Source: Paraburkholderia phytofirmans OLGA172
Lineage (GTDB): Bacteria > Pseudomonadota > Gammaproteobacteria > Burkholderiales > Burkholderiaceae
Direction of reading: 5' to 3'
Assembly: GCF_001634365.1 (NCBI RefSeq)
Contig: NZ_CP014578.1
Span: 124,001-188,000, forward strand
Length of the DNA: 64,000 bases
The notes below the pieces were generated by a model that was given only the letters and a program-made list of their open reading frames with translations, had not been told where the DNA came from and did not search any database. The translations under genes were made by a program, and so were the position numbers. Positions 20,032 to 28,185 of the stretch are shown here, piece after piece. Within the stretch, counting starts at the first letter, position 1. Every line of letters starts with the position of its first letter.

Positions 20032-20688
20032 TCAGCCGGCCATCGCTGGATTCAGATCGACGAGACGGTTGCTCATTACATAGAAGGTCAGCTCGGCGTT
20101 ATTGCGCAGCTTCATTTTCTCGAGTAGCCGGGTGCGATACACGCTGACCGTCTTCACCGATAGAGATAGCGCCATGGCGATGTCCGTCAGCCGCTTGCCG
20201 GACGCGAGCATGCACAGCGTCTGGTATTCGCGGTCCGAGAGCTTTTCGTGCGGCAATTGTTCGCCGTCGAAGGAGACATAGTCCGCCAGCGCTTCGGCCA
20301 TGGCCGGGCTGACATATTTGCGGCCCGCCGCGACCTGCTGGATTGCGGCGATCATCTGCGCGGCGTCGACCGTCTTCGACAGGTAGCCGGCAGCGCCCGC
20401 CTTCAGCGCGCGCACGGCGTACTGGTCCTCACGGTACATCGAGAACATCAGCACGGGCACGCGCGGCGCTTTGCGCTTCAAGCGCTTGAGCACTTCGACA
20501 CCGTTCATGTCGGGCAGCGAAATGTCGAGCAGCACCACGTCGTAGCTGTGTTGGGCGACGGCGTCGAGCGCTTCCGCGCCGCATTGCGCCTCGGTGACTT
20601 CACGCGCCACGCCGCGGTCGAGCAGCAACTGACGGACGCCCTGGCGAACCACCGCGTGGTCGTCGGCGAGCAGGATGCGCAGGCTCAT
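20032..20688 (-). CDS. NarL/FixJ-type response regulator
   Basis: A 218-aa protein starting at ATG 20688 (MSLRILLADDHAVVRQG). The receiver domain has the acidic pair DD (9-10), phospho-acceptor Asp in YDVVLLDISLPD, and Lys in GYLSKTVDA. The C-terminal LuxR helix-turn-helix is LSDREYQTLCMLASGK...LSLSVKTVSVYRTRLLEKM. It is a DNA-binding output protein of the two-component pair with the kinase 10 bp upstream. Target genes are unknown. Confidence 0.93.
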   Translation of the reverse strand: MSLRILLADDHAVVRQGVRQLLLDRGVAREVTEAQCGAEALDAVAQHSYDVVLLDISLPDMNGVEVLKRLKRKAPRVPVLMFSMYREDQYAVRALKAGAAGYLSKTVDAAQMIAAIQQVAAGRKYVSPAMAEALADYVSFDGEQLPHEKLSDREYQTLCMLASGKRLTDIAMALSLSVKTVSVYRTRLLEKMKLRNNAELTFYVMSNRLVDLNPAMAG

Positions 20689-20698
20689 GATGGCGCGC

Positions 20699-21535
20699 TC
20701 ACGATTGCAGCGCGCGACGCTCGGCGCCCGGTGCGCTCGCCAGCATCGCATCCCATGCAAAGCGGGCTTGCACGAGCGTGCCGCGCGCTGCGTCGCCGCT
20801 GTCGCCGCAGCATGCGCCGAGCCGCCGGGCGCTGACCTGCAAGGTGCCGTCGAACGCAGCGCAGCGCGCCTGCATGCCGCTTAGGCCGAAATGGCCGCGA
20901 CGGCTGCGGGCGTTGCGCGTCACGCCGATGCCGTCGTCGCTGACGATCAACGTCAGGTGGTGGCGGCCGGTTTCGATCCGCACATCGGCGGATTCGGCGC
21001 GCGCGTGCTTGGCAATATTGTTCAGCGCTTCCTGCGCGACCCGGAACACGGCTAGCGCCGCGTCGGCGGGCAGGCGGGTGAGCCGCACGTCGGCGGCGCA
21101 GACGAAACTCGTGCGCAGGTTCGTGCGGGCGGCGAACTCGCGGGTCCATTGCGCCAGCGCCCCCGCGATCCCCGCCTCGAGCGAAGGCGCATGCAGTTCC
21201 GCGACGGCCTGGCGGGTGGCGGCGCACACGGCGTCGAGCGAACGATTCGCCACGGCGAGCGCGGCGGCGCATTGCGGCGGCGCATCGGCGGGCAGCCAGG
21301 TTTCGATGCCGGCAAGGGCATACCGCGTCGCGGTCAGCTCGGCGCCCACGCCGTCATGCAGCTCGCGCGCCACATGGCGGCAGGCAGCTTCCTGCGCCTG
21401 AACGAGTTCCGCCGACAGTTCGCACACGCGGGCGCGCAGCAGCGCGAGTTCGCGCTCAGCAGCGGATTGCTGCGCAGCGTGTGCAAGTGAAGGCAGAGTG
21501 TGGGAGCTAAACGGGACGACGGTCGACGTATCCAT
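20699..21535 (-). CDS. Soluble HisKA_3-type sensor histidine kinase
   Basis: Start at 21535 (MDTSTVVPFSS) with GAGAGGGAAAG upstream; a longer frame exists but is not protein-like. 278 aa: an N-terminal coiled coil (AAERELALLRARVCELSAELVQAQ), the H-box RELHDGVGAELTATRYAL of NarX/UhpB-type kinases, then the HATPase domain (FRVAQEALNNIAKHARA, VSDDGIGV, GHFGLSGMQARC). There is no membrane helix or recognisable input domain, so it either senses a cytosolic signal or is driven by a partner. It forms a two-gene operon with the response regulator. Confidence 0.9.
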   Translation of the reverse strand: MDTSTVVPFSSHTLPSLAHAAQQSAAERELALLRARVCELSAELVQAQEAACRHVARELHDGVGAELTATRYALAGIETWLPADAPPQCAAALAVANRSLDAVCAATRQAVAELHAPSLEAGIAGALAQWTREFAARTNLRTSFVCAADVRLTRLPADAALAVFRVAQEALNNIAKHARAESADVRIETGRHHLTLIVSDDGIGVTRNARSRRGHFGLSGMQARCAAFDGTLQVSARRLGACCGDSGDAARGTLVQARFAWDAMLASAPGAERRALQS

Positions 21536-21900
21536 GACTTTCCCTCTCAGGAAGCAAGGTGGACGGCGAAGCGGGTGCGCATCGGCGGCGCGAAGACAAA
21601 AGAACGCATGCGACTCTCTGGCCTCCAGTGATGTCCTTGACGCGTTGTGCGCGACGGACACATTGCTACGGTACGACGTAACGAAATTTACATTCAGTAA
21701 CATGCCGGTCGTGCCATGACATGCATGCTAAACGACCGTTCGTGCGCCGCGATGATATCTCAAAAAAAGAATGAGTGCAGGCACACCAAGGGTTAGCGCG
21801 GGAATTTGATGCAACGGGTGACGTTTTACAACGCCGCTGTTGTAGGAAGAAGGCTGACACCAAATGTCAGCACGATGGCGGCAATCTGTAACTGAGCAAC
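21536..21900. other. Upstream region of the two-component operon
   Basis: No gene seen. It carries two short hairpins close together, TACAAC/GTTGTA near 21825-21843 and CTGAC/GTCAG near 21855-21871, and AT-richer sequence suited to a promoter. Confidence 0.45.
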
Positions 21901-21926
21901 AAAAAAGGAGCCCGAAGGCTCCTTTC
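21901..21926 (-). terminator. Intrinsic terminator of fpr
   Basis: Hairpin AAAGGAGCC / GGCTCCTTT with loop CGAA. Read leftward from fpr it is followed by a T run (TTTTTTGTTG). It lies about 40 bp past the fpr stop. Confidence 0.85.
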
Positions 21927-21967
21927 TGCTGATGATGCGGCGTGAGCCGCTCAATCCGAGTGTCCGC

Positions 21968-22738
21968 TTAACCCACGAACGCCTTTTCGACCACGTAGTG
22001 ACCCGGAGCGTTGTTGCTGCCTTCCTGGAAGCCCAGGTCGTCGAGCAGCTTGCGCGTGTCGCGCAGCATGTGCGGGCTGCCGCACAGCATCACGCGGTCG
22101 TTTTCGAGCGAAAAGCCCGGCACGCCGAGGTCGGCGAACAGCTTTTCGGTTTCGATCAGTTCGGTGATGCGGCCGCGGTTCTGGAACGCTTCGCGCGTGA
22201 CTGTCGGGTAGTACAGCAGCTTTTCCTGCACCAGCTCGCCCAGATGCTCGTGTGCCGGCAGGTGATCCGTGATGTATTCCTTGTACGCCAGCTCGTCGAC
22301 GAAACGGCAGGTGTGCGTCAGGACCACGCGCTCGTAGCGGTCGTAAATGTCCGGATCCTTGATGATCGACATGAACGGTGCGAGACCCGTGCCGGTGGAC
22401 AGCAGCCACAGGGTCTTGCCCGGCAGCAGGTTGTCGGCCATCAGCGTGCCGACCGGCTTCTTGCCGATCAGGACTTCGTCGCCGACCTTCAAATGCTGCA
22501 AGCGCGACGTGAGCGGGCCGTCCTGCACCTTGATGCTCAGGAATTCGAGGTGCTCTTCGTAGTTCGCACTCGCAAGGCTGTAGGCACGGATCAGCGGCTT
22601 GCCGTCGACTTCGAGGCCCACCATCGTGAACTGGCCATTTTCGAAACGGAACGACGGATCGCGCGTGCAAGTGAAGCTGAAAAGCGTATCGGTCCAGTGA
22701 TGGACGCTCAGGACGGTTTGTGAATTCAGGTTGCTCAT
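21968..22738 (-). CDS. fpr: Ferredoxin/flavodoxin-NADP+ reductase
   Basis: 256 aa. FAD-binding RAYSLAS (51-57), NADP-binding STGTGLAPFMS and the C-terminal VEKAFVG are diagnostic of bacterial type II (subclass I) FNR. It moves electrons between NADPH and ferredoxin or flavodoxin in the cytosol, supporting iron-sulfur and radical enzymes and oxidative stress defence. Start at 22738 (MSNLNSQTVLSVHHW) fits the family length. Single gene with its own terminator. Confidence 0.94.
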   Translation of the reverse strand: MSNLNSQTVLSVHHWTDTLFSFTCTRDPSFRFENGQFTMVGLEVDGKPLIRAYSLASANYEEHLEFLSIKVQDGPLTSRLQHLKVGDEVLIGKKPVGTLMADNLLPGKTLWLLSTGTGLAPFMSIIKDPDIYDRYERVVLTHTCRFVDELAYKEYITDHLPAHEHLGELVQEKLLYYPTVTREAFQNRGRITELIETEKLFADLGVPGFSLENDRVMLCGSPHMLRDTRKLLDDLGFQEGSNNAPGHYVVEKAFVG

Positions 22739-23216
22739 GGCTTCTTGGATAGTGCGAAAACAAAGGCGGCCAGTCGTTTTAGCCGGCCGGCACGGCAAGG
22801 GCGATGCTGCGCTAACCCGAGGTCGGGAATCACGCGCAATCCGCTATTTTACCGCGCCCGCTGCCCGAGGGCTGCCGCGCGGCGGTTGAGCGTGGTGAAG
22901 CGGGTTACCGGACCTGGAAGCGCCGGTGCCGGTTATCGATACGATCGGCGCCGCGAAGTACGTTGGCGTGGTTGCTGCCGCGCTTCAGCAAGGGTACGGC
23001 GATGGGCGAAAACCGCGCAGCGCGGCTGCCATCGGCTGTCCGGCATGCGCCGGATAGGCGCGCCGCGCGGGCAACATTTTCAGGATGATACCGAAACCTG
23101 CCGTGCACCGCAGCATTGACCCTGCTGATAAAACTGGCAAAGGCAGAGGGAATCCGCGCGAAAGCGGGGAATATTGGGCCGCTCGGGCGAGTTGCGTGCC
23201 GTCCCTTCAACCTGGC
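22739..23216. other. Intergenic stretch without recognisable gene
   Basis: 478 bp between fpr and the YbhP-like gene, both leftward. Frames are open by GC bias but encode nothing protein-like that I recognise. No terminator, tRNA or repeat was seen. Confidence 0.4.
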
Positions 23217-24014
23217 TCACTCCACCCGCAACCGCGCCATATACGGCAAGTGATCCGACAGCCACGCGGTTTCCTGCGTCGGCTGGATCCATTCGACCGG
23301 CTTCATCCCGCGCACGAACATCTTGTCGAGCGCCAGCGCAGGGGAGAAGGCCGGGAACGTGCGGGCGGATTCGCCGAGCAGCGTGGCCACTTCCTGCAGA
23401 CCGTGTTCGGCGAAGAGTGGCACGGAGTCGTTGCGCCAGTCGTTGAAATCGCCGGCCAGCACTAGCGGGCCCTCCGGCGCTTCTTTCGCGATCCAGTGCG
23501 CGATCCAGTTCATCTGCCGCAAGCGCGCCGAACGCGTGAGCGCGAGATGCGCGCACAGCAGCGTGACTGAATGACCGCTGAAGGTCGCCCGCGCCACTAG
23601 CAGCCCGCGCTTTTCGAAGCGATGCGCGGAGATATCCCAGCGCCCGCCGAGATCGAGCGGATGCGGCGACAATATCGCATTGCCATGCCGCCACGACGGC
23701 TTGAACACGTTCGGCCCAAGCGCGATTTCGAGTTCGGCCGCGCGTGCGATCTCGGTGGCCTGGCAATGCCAGACATCGCTCAACGGATCGGCGAGCGGCG
23801 AGCCGAAACTACTTGCCAGGATTGGCGAGGGCATGCGCCGCGCCATCGCTTCCTGCAAAAAATAGGCGTCCGCATGGGTCGACTGAACCCAGCGCTGCAT
23901 GGCCTGCCAGGCCTGAAAGCCGAGCGGCGTGCGGCCCTTATGAAGATTCCAGCTTACCGCAATGAAATCCTTGGGCGCGACGCTCTCGCGGATCAATTCT
24001 TCGGGGTTTCGCAT
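23217..24014 (-). CDS. Endonuclease/exonuclease/phosphatase (EEP) family protein, YbhP-like
   Basis: 265 aa from ATG 24014 (MRNPEELIRESV). EEP-fold motifs in order: SWNLHKG, FLQEAMA (metal Glu), HGNAILSPHPLD, EKRGLLVARATFSG, LLCAHLALTRSARLRQM, GDFNDWRN (catalytic Asp/Asn) and the terminal LSDHLPYMARL (catalytic Asp-His). Order and spacing match E. coli YbhP, a metal-dependent phosphodiesterase of unknown substrate often next to cardiolipin synthase genes; none is visible here. Confidence 0.88.
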   Translation of the reverse strand: MRNPEELIRESVAPKDFIAVSWNLHKGRTPLGFQAWQAMQRWVQSTHADAYFLQEAMARRMPSPILASSFGSPLADPLSDVWHCQATEIARAAELEIALGPNVFKPSWRHGNAILSPHPLDLGGRWDISAHRFEKRGLLVARATFSGHSVTLLCAHLALTRSARLRQMNWIAHWIAKEAPEGPLVLAGDFNDWRNDSVPLFAEHGLQEVATLLGESARTFPAFSPALALDKMFVRGMKPVEWIQPTQETAWLSDHLPYMARLRVE

Positions 24015-24087
24015 GCCGCGTTGTCCACGTGTTCTGTTGGGGCTTCGGTGATTCGCTTGAGTTTGCTTTGAACTGCGCCGGGTTGCC

Positions 24088-24591
24088 TTAGCTCGGGCTG
24101 TTCGCAAGGCTCGCACGCACGCGATAGACAAGGTTCGGATCCTTGTCGACGATCGTCCAGCTCGTCCACTGGCCGGCCGGCACTTTCAGGCCGGGATGGC
24201 TCGCATTCACCTGACGCGGTTGCGGCGGCAGTTTGCAGCCGGTATCGGTTTGCTTCGAAGTGTCTTCCTCAAGCGTTTCCTGGACTTCGATCGACAGCGT
24301 GACCGCCTTCGTGTCCGCCTGCAGCGGCGAGACCGTCAACGTGCGCGCCAGATCGATGCTGCCGCCGGGCTGGTCTTTACAGCCGACGTTATGCTGCACC
24401 ACCTTGTGATGCGTGTCCGTACGCGCCTGGCCGACCGTGGTGGTGCCATCGAATGAATCGATCTGCTGGCCGTCGCGCATGACCTGCAATTGCCATTGCA
24501 CGACTTGCTGCGTTGACCCTTGTGCGTTCGCAAGCAGCGAGGTGCTGAACAGCGCAGCGGTCAGCACGGCGGCGATACGGTTTTTCCACAT
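24088..24591 (-). CDS. Exported hypothetical protein (167 aa)
   Basis: The signal peptide MWKNRIAAVLTAALFSTSLLANAQG is clear. The mature protein is beta-rich with two Cys (VGCKDQPGG and TGCKLPP) that could form a periplasmic disulfide, and ends WTSWTIVDKDPNLVYRVRASL. It looks like a small periplasmic or secreted beta-sandwich. No family is recognised. It is followed on the same strand by the YbhP-like gene. Confidence 0.65.
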   Translation of the reverse strand: MWKNRIAAVLTAALFSTSLLANAQGSTQQVVQWQLQVMRDGQQIDSFDGTTTVGQARTDTHHKVVQHNVGCKDQPGGSIDLARTLTVSPLQADTKAVTLSIEVQETLEEDTSKQTDTGCKLPPQPRQVNASHPGLKVPAGQWTSWTIVDKDPNLVYRVRASLANSPS

Positions 24592-24885
24592 AAAAAAGAG
24601 TCTCCGGTCACTGCGTCCGGCAGAGTAGTCAGAGGGCCATCTTACGCCTGATGGGCTGAACGTTTTTCTGACACTTCAAACGGGACCGGGTTCGGCAACA
24701 CACTATTTCAGGTGAGGTGGGAATGCCCCAGGGGGACTTCCTTCGGGGGGCGACGAAAACGGGCCGTTGTTAGCAGCAGAGCCGCACGACTGCTGGCTTG
24801 CGCACGAATATGTCCTCGTTACACTGGACTTGAAACGGCACCCGCCAGGTGCCGCAGTAGCGGGACCAGTCAGACGGGGTGAGTC

Positions 24886-25863
24886 ATGACAACAGCAATG
24901 GTCAAACAGGAAATCGCCGTGGCGTCTTTCAGCCGGGTGTACGACCTCGATCAGGTCGAGACTGCGCTGAACGATCTCGGCGAAGGCGCGAACGAGGCGC
25001 TGCGCGCCACTTACGAAAAGATGCTGAAAACCGGCAATCTGCGCTTCTGCGTCAAGCCGAACCGGATGCCGTCGATCGACGATCTGATCGACGCGCTGCC
25101 CAACTTTTCAGCGCCACTCGACGATATCCGCAAGCAGGTTGCCCTGTGTCTCGAGACTGAAGACCGGCTCGAACTGATGCCGATCCTGCTGCTCGGCGAC
25201 CCGGGCATCGGCAAGACCCACTTTGCCAAGCAGTTGGCGCGGCTGCTCGGCACCGCCTATCAATACGTGGCGATGAGTTCGCTGACGGCGGGGTGGATTC
25301 TGTCGGGCGCGTCGTCGCAGTGGAAGAATGCAAAGCCGGGCAAGGTGTTCGATGCGCTCGTGAACGGCAGCTACGCGAACCCCGTGATCGCGGTCGACGA
25401 AATCGACAAGGCCACCGGCGATTCGCAATACGATCCGCTCGGCGCGCTTTACGCGCTGCTCGAACACGACACGGCGCAGACCTTCATCGACGAATTCGCC
25501 GAGATTCCGATCAATGCCGGCCACGTGATCTGGATCGCGACGGCGAACGACGAGCGCTCGATCCCGGAGCCGATTCTGAACCGGATGAACGTGTACGAGA
25601 TTCCGCCGCCGGATCATGACGGCGCACGCCGTATCGCTCAATCGATCTACGATGAGATTCGCTCGGCGCATAACTGGGGTCTGCGCTTTCCCGAAACGCT
25701 CGGCGACGCCGCGCTCGACGCGCTGAAGCTGGCATCGCCCCGTGAAATGCGGCGCGCGATTCTCAATGGCTTCGGTGCGGCGCGGATCGACGGGCGCGAT
25801 TGGATCGATGCCCGTGACATCCGGCTGGACTACGGAAATCGCCGTAAACCGATCGGTTTTTGA
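24886..25863 (+). CDS. Orphan AAA+ ATPase, Lon-like core without protease domain
   Basis: 325 aa. An N-terminal helical region of about 95 residues, then an AAA+ module with Walker A GDPGIGKT (104-111), Walker B VIAVDE (167-172), sensor 1 VIWIATANDERS, arginine finger region PEPILNRMNVYEIPPP and a lid with a sensor 2-like PREMRRAI. The module resembles the ATPase of Lon, but the protein ends before any Ser-Lys protease domain. No VWA or other partner gene is adjacent. Its role is unknown; a remodelling ATPase is likely. Confidence 0.8.
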   Translation: MTTAMVKQEIAVASFSRVYDLDQVETALNDLGEGANEALRATYEKMLKTGNLRFCVKPNRMPSIDDLIDALPNFSAPLDDIRKQVALCLETEDRLELMPILLLGDPGIGKTHFAKQLARLLGTAYQYVAMSSLTAGWILSGASSQWKNAKPGKVFDALVNGSYANPVIAVDEIDKATGDSQYDPLGALYALLEHDTAQTFIDEFAEIPINAGHVIWIATANDERSIPEPILNRMNVYEIPPPDHDGARRIAQSIYDEIRSAHNWGLRFPETLGDAALDALKLASPREMRRAILNGFGAARIDGRDWIDARDIRLDYGNRRKPIGF

Positions 25864-25882
25864 GGCTTTTTGTCATTTTTTT

Positions 25883-25911
25883 GCCTGAAATCCATCTTCG
25901 GGCGACTTTTT
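25883..25911 (+). terminator. Weak terminator after the AAA+ gene
   Basis: Imperfect hairpin CCTGAA / TTCGGG followed by CGACTTTTTT, about 20 bp past the stop codon. Confidence 0.45.
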
Positions 25912-26070
25912 TATGGCGACGAGACGGGTACCTATATTGAAAGTATGATGAATGCTTTGGCAATTGTTGCTAATTGTGAGGTGCGATTGCATGTCGCCGC
26001 ACGGCACCGTATGGCGTCCCGCCCGCATGAAGAGTCGAGCGCGACGACCGTCGACGGCGTACACTAATCT

Positions 26071-26147
26071 TGTCTAGCCCATATGTTTTAGACAGGCTCA
26101 AGACAGAAATGCCCGCAGTCGTTCGACTGCGGGCATTTCTGTCTGTG
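26071..26147 (+). ncRNA. Candidate small RNA ending in a strong hairpin
   Basis: After a TACACT box (26060-26065) come a short hairpin (TGTCTA 26071-26076 / TAGACA 26089-26094) and then a perfect 18-bp stem (GACAGAAATGCCCGCAGT, 26102-26119, with its complement at 26126-26143). The neighbouring AAA+ gene already has its own terminator, so this hairpin may end a separate short transcript. No -35 box is convincing, and the stem lacks a long T run. Confidence 0.3.
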
Positions 26148-26293
26148 CAGCGTCGTACAATTTTGCAAAGCGGTTGCGTAAGGCCAGGTGCGTTCGACAG
26201 CGAGCGGTGTGCGGTCCTCGATAGCCGTACGCTGTCTTCATGTATATCGGGTGAACGAGGCAGCGCGCGGCGAGGTCAGCCGCGTCAAGGGAC

Positions 26294-27400
26294 ATGGATC
26301 AAATCGAATGTGTAGTGATCGGCGCGGGCGTGATCGGGCTTGCGGTGGCGCGCGCACTGGCGGCGCGCGGGCGCGAGGTGATCGTGCTGGAAGCGGCCGA
26401 AGCGATCGGCGTGGGCACCAGCTCGCGCAATAGCGAAGTGATTCACGCGGGGATCTACTATCCGCGCGGCTCGCTGAAGGCGGCGCTCTGTGTGCTCGGC
26501 CGCGAGATGCTCTACGACTACTGCGTCGAGCACAACGTGCCGCATTCGCGCTGCGGCAAACTGCTGGTGGCCACCTCGCGCAATCAGATTCCTCAGCTCG
26601 AAAGCATCATGGCGAAGGGCCGTGAGAACGGCGTGCTCGACCTGATGCGGATCAACGGCGACCAGGCGCAAGCGCTCGAGCCCGCGCTCGAATGTGTGGA
26701 GGCCGTGTTCTCGCCGCAGACCGGCATCGTCGATAGTCACCAGTTGATGCTGGCGATTCAGGGCGACGCCGAGCGCGACGGCGCGGTGTGTGCGTTCCAT
26801 GCGCCGGTCGAGGCGATCGAGGCGAGCAACGGCCGCTTCGTCATCAAGGTAGGCGGCAGCGCGCCGACCACGATCAGCGCCGCCTGCGTGATCAACAGCG
26901 CCGGTTTGTACGCGAACGCGCTGGCGCGCACGATTCGCGGCCTCGACGCGCGCCATGTGCCGCCGCTCTACCTCGCGCGCGGCAACTACTTCAGCATCTC
27001 GGGGCGCGCGCCGTTCAGCAGGTTGATCTATCCGATGCCGAACGAAGCCGGCCTCGGCGTGCATCTGACGATCGATCTCGGCGGCCAGGCGCGCTTCGGT
27101 CCCGACGTCGAATGGGTCGATGCGATCAATTACGACGTCGATCCGCATCGCGCGGAGTCTTTCTACGCGGCGATTCGCGCGTACTGGCCCGCGCTTCCCG
27201 ACGATGCCTTGCAGCCCGCTTATGCAGGGATTCGTCCGAAGCTTTCCGGCCCGGGCGAGCCCGCCGCCGACTTCGTGATTCAGGGTCCGGCCGCCCATGG
27301 CGTGCGCGGGCTCGTCAATCTGTTCGGTATCGAGTCGCCGGGATTGACGGCCTCGCTGGCGATTGCGCAGCGCGTCTGCGAATTGAGCGGGCGCGCCTGA
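26294..27400 (+). CDS. FAD-dependent oxidoreductase, L-2-hydroxyglutarate dehydrogenase (LhgO)-like
   Basis: 368-aa DAO-superfamily flavoprotein: N-terminal Rossmann motif [20 protein letters not shown], then [21 protein letters not shown] (the LhgO/L2HGDH signature), [13 protein letters not shown] mid-protein and the C-terminal [23 protein letters not shown] flavin-binding segment. LhgO oxidises L-2-hydroxyglutarate to 2-oxoglutarate, passing electrons to the membrane quinone pool. Related DAO enzymes act on other 2-hydroxyacids, so the substrate is inferred. No lysine-degradation partner is adjacent. Confidence 0.85.
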   Translation: MDQIECVVIGAGVIGLAVARALAARGREVIVLEAAEAIGVGTSSRNSEVIHAGIYYPRGSLKAALCVLGREMLYDYCVEHNVPHSRCGKLLVATSRNQIPQLESIMAKGRENGVLDLMRINGDQAQALEPALECVEAVFSPQTGIVDSHQLMLAIQGDAERDGAVCAFHAPVEAIEASNGRFVIKVGGSAPTTISAACVINSAGLYANALARTIRGLDARHVPPLYLARGNYFSISGRAPFSRLIYPMPNEAGLGVHLTIDLGGQARFGPDVEWVDAINYDVDPHRAESFYAAIRAYWPALPDDALQPAYAGIRPKLSGPGEPAADFVIQGPAAHGVRGLVNLFGIESPGLTASLAIAQRVCELSGRA

Positions 27401-27409
27401 TCGTCGCAC

Positions 27410-27430
27410 CCCGGGTTTTCACCCGGGTTC
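27410..27430 (+). terminator. Probable terminator of the LhgO-like gene
   Basis: Perfect hairpin CCCGGGT-TTTC-ACCCGGG starting 9 bp after the stop, followed by TTC only; a weak T tract. Confidence 0.5.
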
Positions 27431-27454
27431 TCGCGCCACGCGATCAACCGGCGT

Positions 27455-27479
27455 GCCGCGCTCGATATTCGAGCGCGGC
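27455..27479. repeat. Perfect 11-bp inverted repeat
   Basis: GCCGCGCTCGA / TCGAGCGCGGC separated by TAT, between the LhgO-like and HiPIP genes, about 120 bp upstream of the HiPIP start. It could be a second terminator-type hairpin or an operator. Confidence 0.5.
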
Positions 27480-27599
27480 GTCGTACCAATTCGCTTATCT
27501 CTATCATTTGAGCCGTCACGCGCGACGGCTTCGTTGCTATCCTTGGGGACCGCTGTCATCAGAACGGCGATCAGTTCAATATAAATGGAGTGAGTCCCC

Positions 27600-27911
27600 A
27601 TGAAATCTTCCCGTCGTACGTTTTTGATCACCAGCATTGGTGTGGCATCCACTTTCGCGCTGTCGCGCCAGGCTTTCGCCGACGCACCGAAGGTTGCCGA
27701 AACGGATCCGACCGCACAAGCGCTCGGCTACAAGACTGATGCGAGCAAGGTCGACAAGGCCAAGTTCGCGAAGTATGTAGCAGGCCAGGACTGCGGCAAC
27801 TGCAGCTTCTACCAAGGCAAGCCGACCGACGCGTACGCCGGCTGCCCGATGTTCGCGGGCAAGCAGGTCGCGAGCACGGGTTGGTGCAGCGCATATAACA
27901 AGAAGGCCTGA
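27600..27911 (+). CDS. High-potential iron-sulfur protein (HiPIP)
   Basis: 103 aa. The signal begins MKSSRRTFLI, a twin-arginine (Tat) signal, cleaved near AFA-DAP, as expected for a cofactor-loaded periplasmic protein. Cluster ligands follow the HiPIP pattern C-x2-C-x13-C-x13-C (DCGNC, GCPMF, GWCSA). It carries electrons in the periplasm to cytochrome oxidases or other partners. Isolated gene with its own terminator. Confidence 0.95.
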   Translation: MKSSRRTFLITSIGVASTFALSRQAFADAPKVAETDPTAQALGYKTDASKVDKAKFAKYVAGQDCGNCSFYQGKPTDAYAGCPMFAGKQVASTGWCSAYNKKA

Positions 27912-27992
27912 TTTCGTTCACGCCGCGGACACGCTCAGTGGCGCGGTAAATGCGCTGCAACATGCCGGCGCCGGACTGCGGTCCGCTCATCG

Positions 27993-28027
27993 AGGCGTCT
28001 GCCGCCCTGCGCGACAGACGCCTTTTT
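27993..28027 (+). terminator. Intrinsic terminator of the HiPIP gene
   Basis: Stem AGGCGTCTG / CAGACGCCT with a 13-nt loop followed by TTTTTG, about 80 bp after the stop. Confidence 0.8.
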
Positions 28028-28185
28028 GCTGCTTGAAAACAGCTTGCGCGCTCTTTACACTCCATGCGATTGCTGCGGGCGGCATTGTTTTTTCTCGCTC
28101 GCGCCAAGACGCCCTAAAGCACGCTGAAGCACATCTGCGTTGAGACGCCTTACTACGCGACACCTTTCGCAGGCCGGAGATTCGA

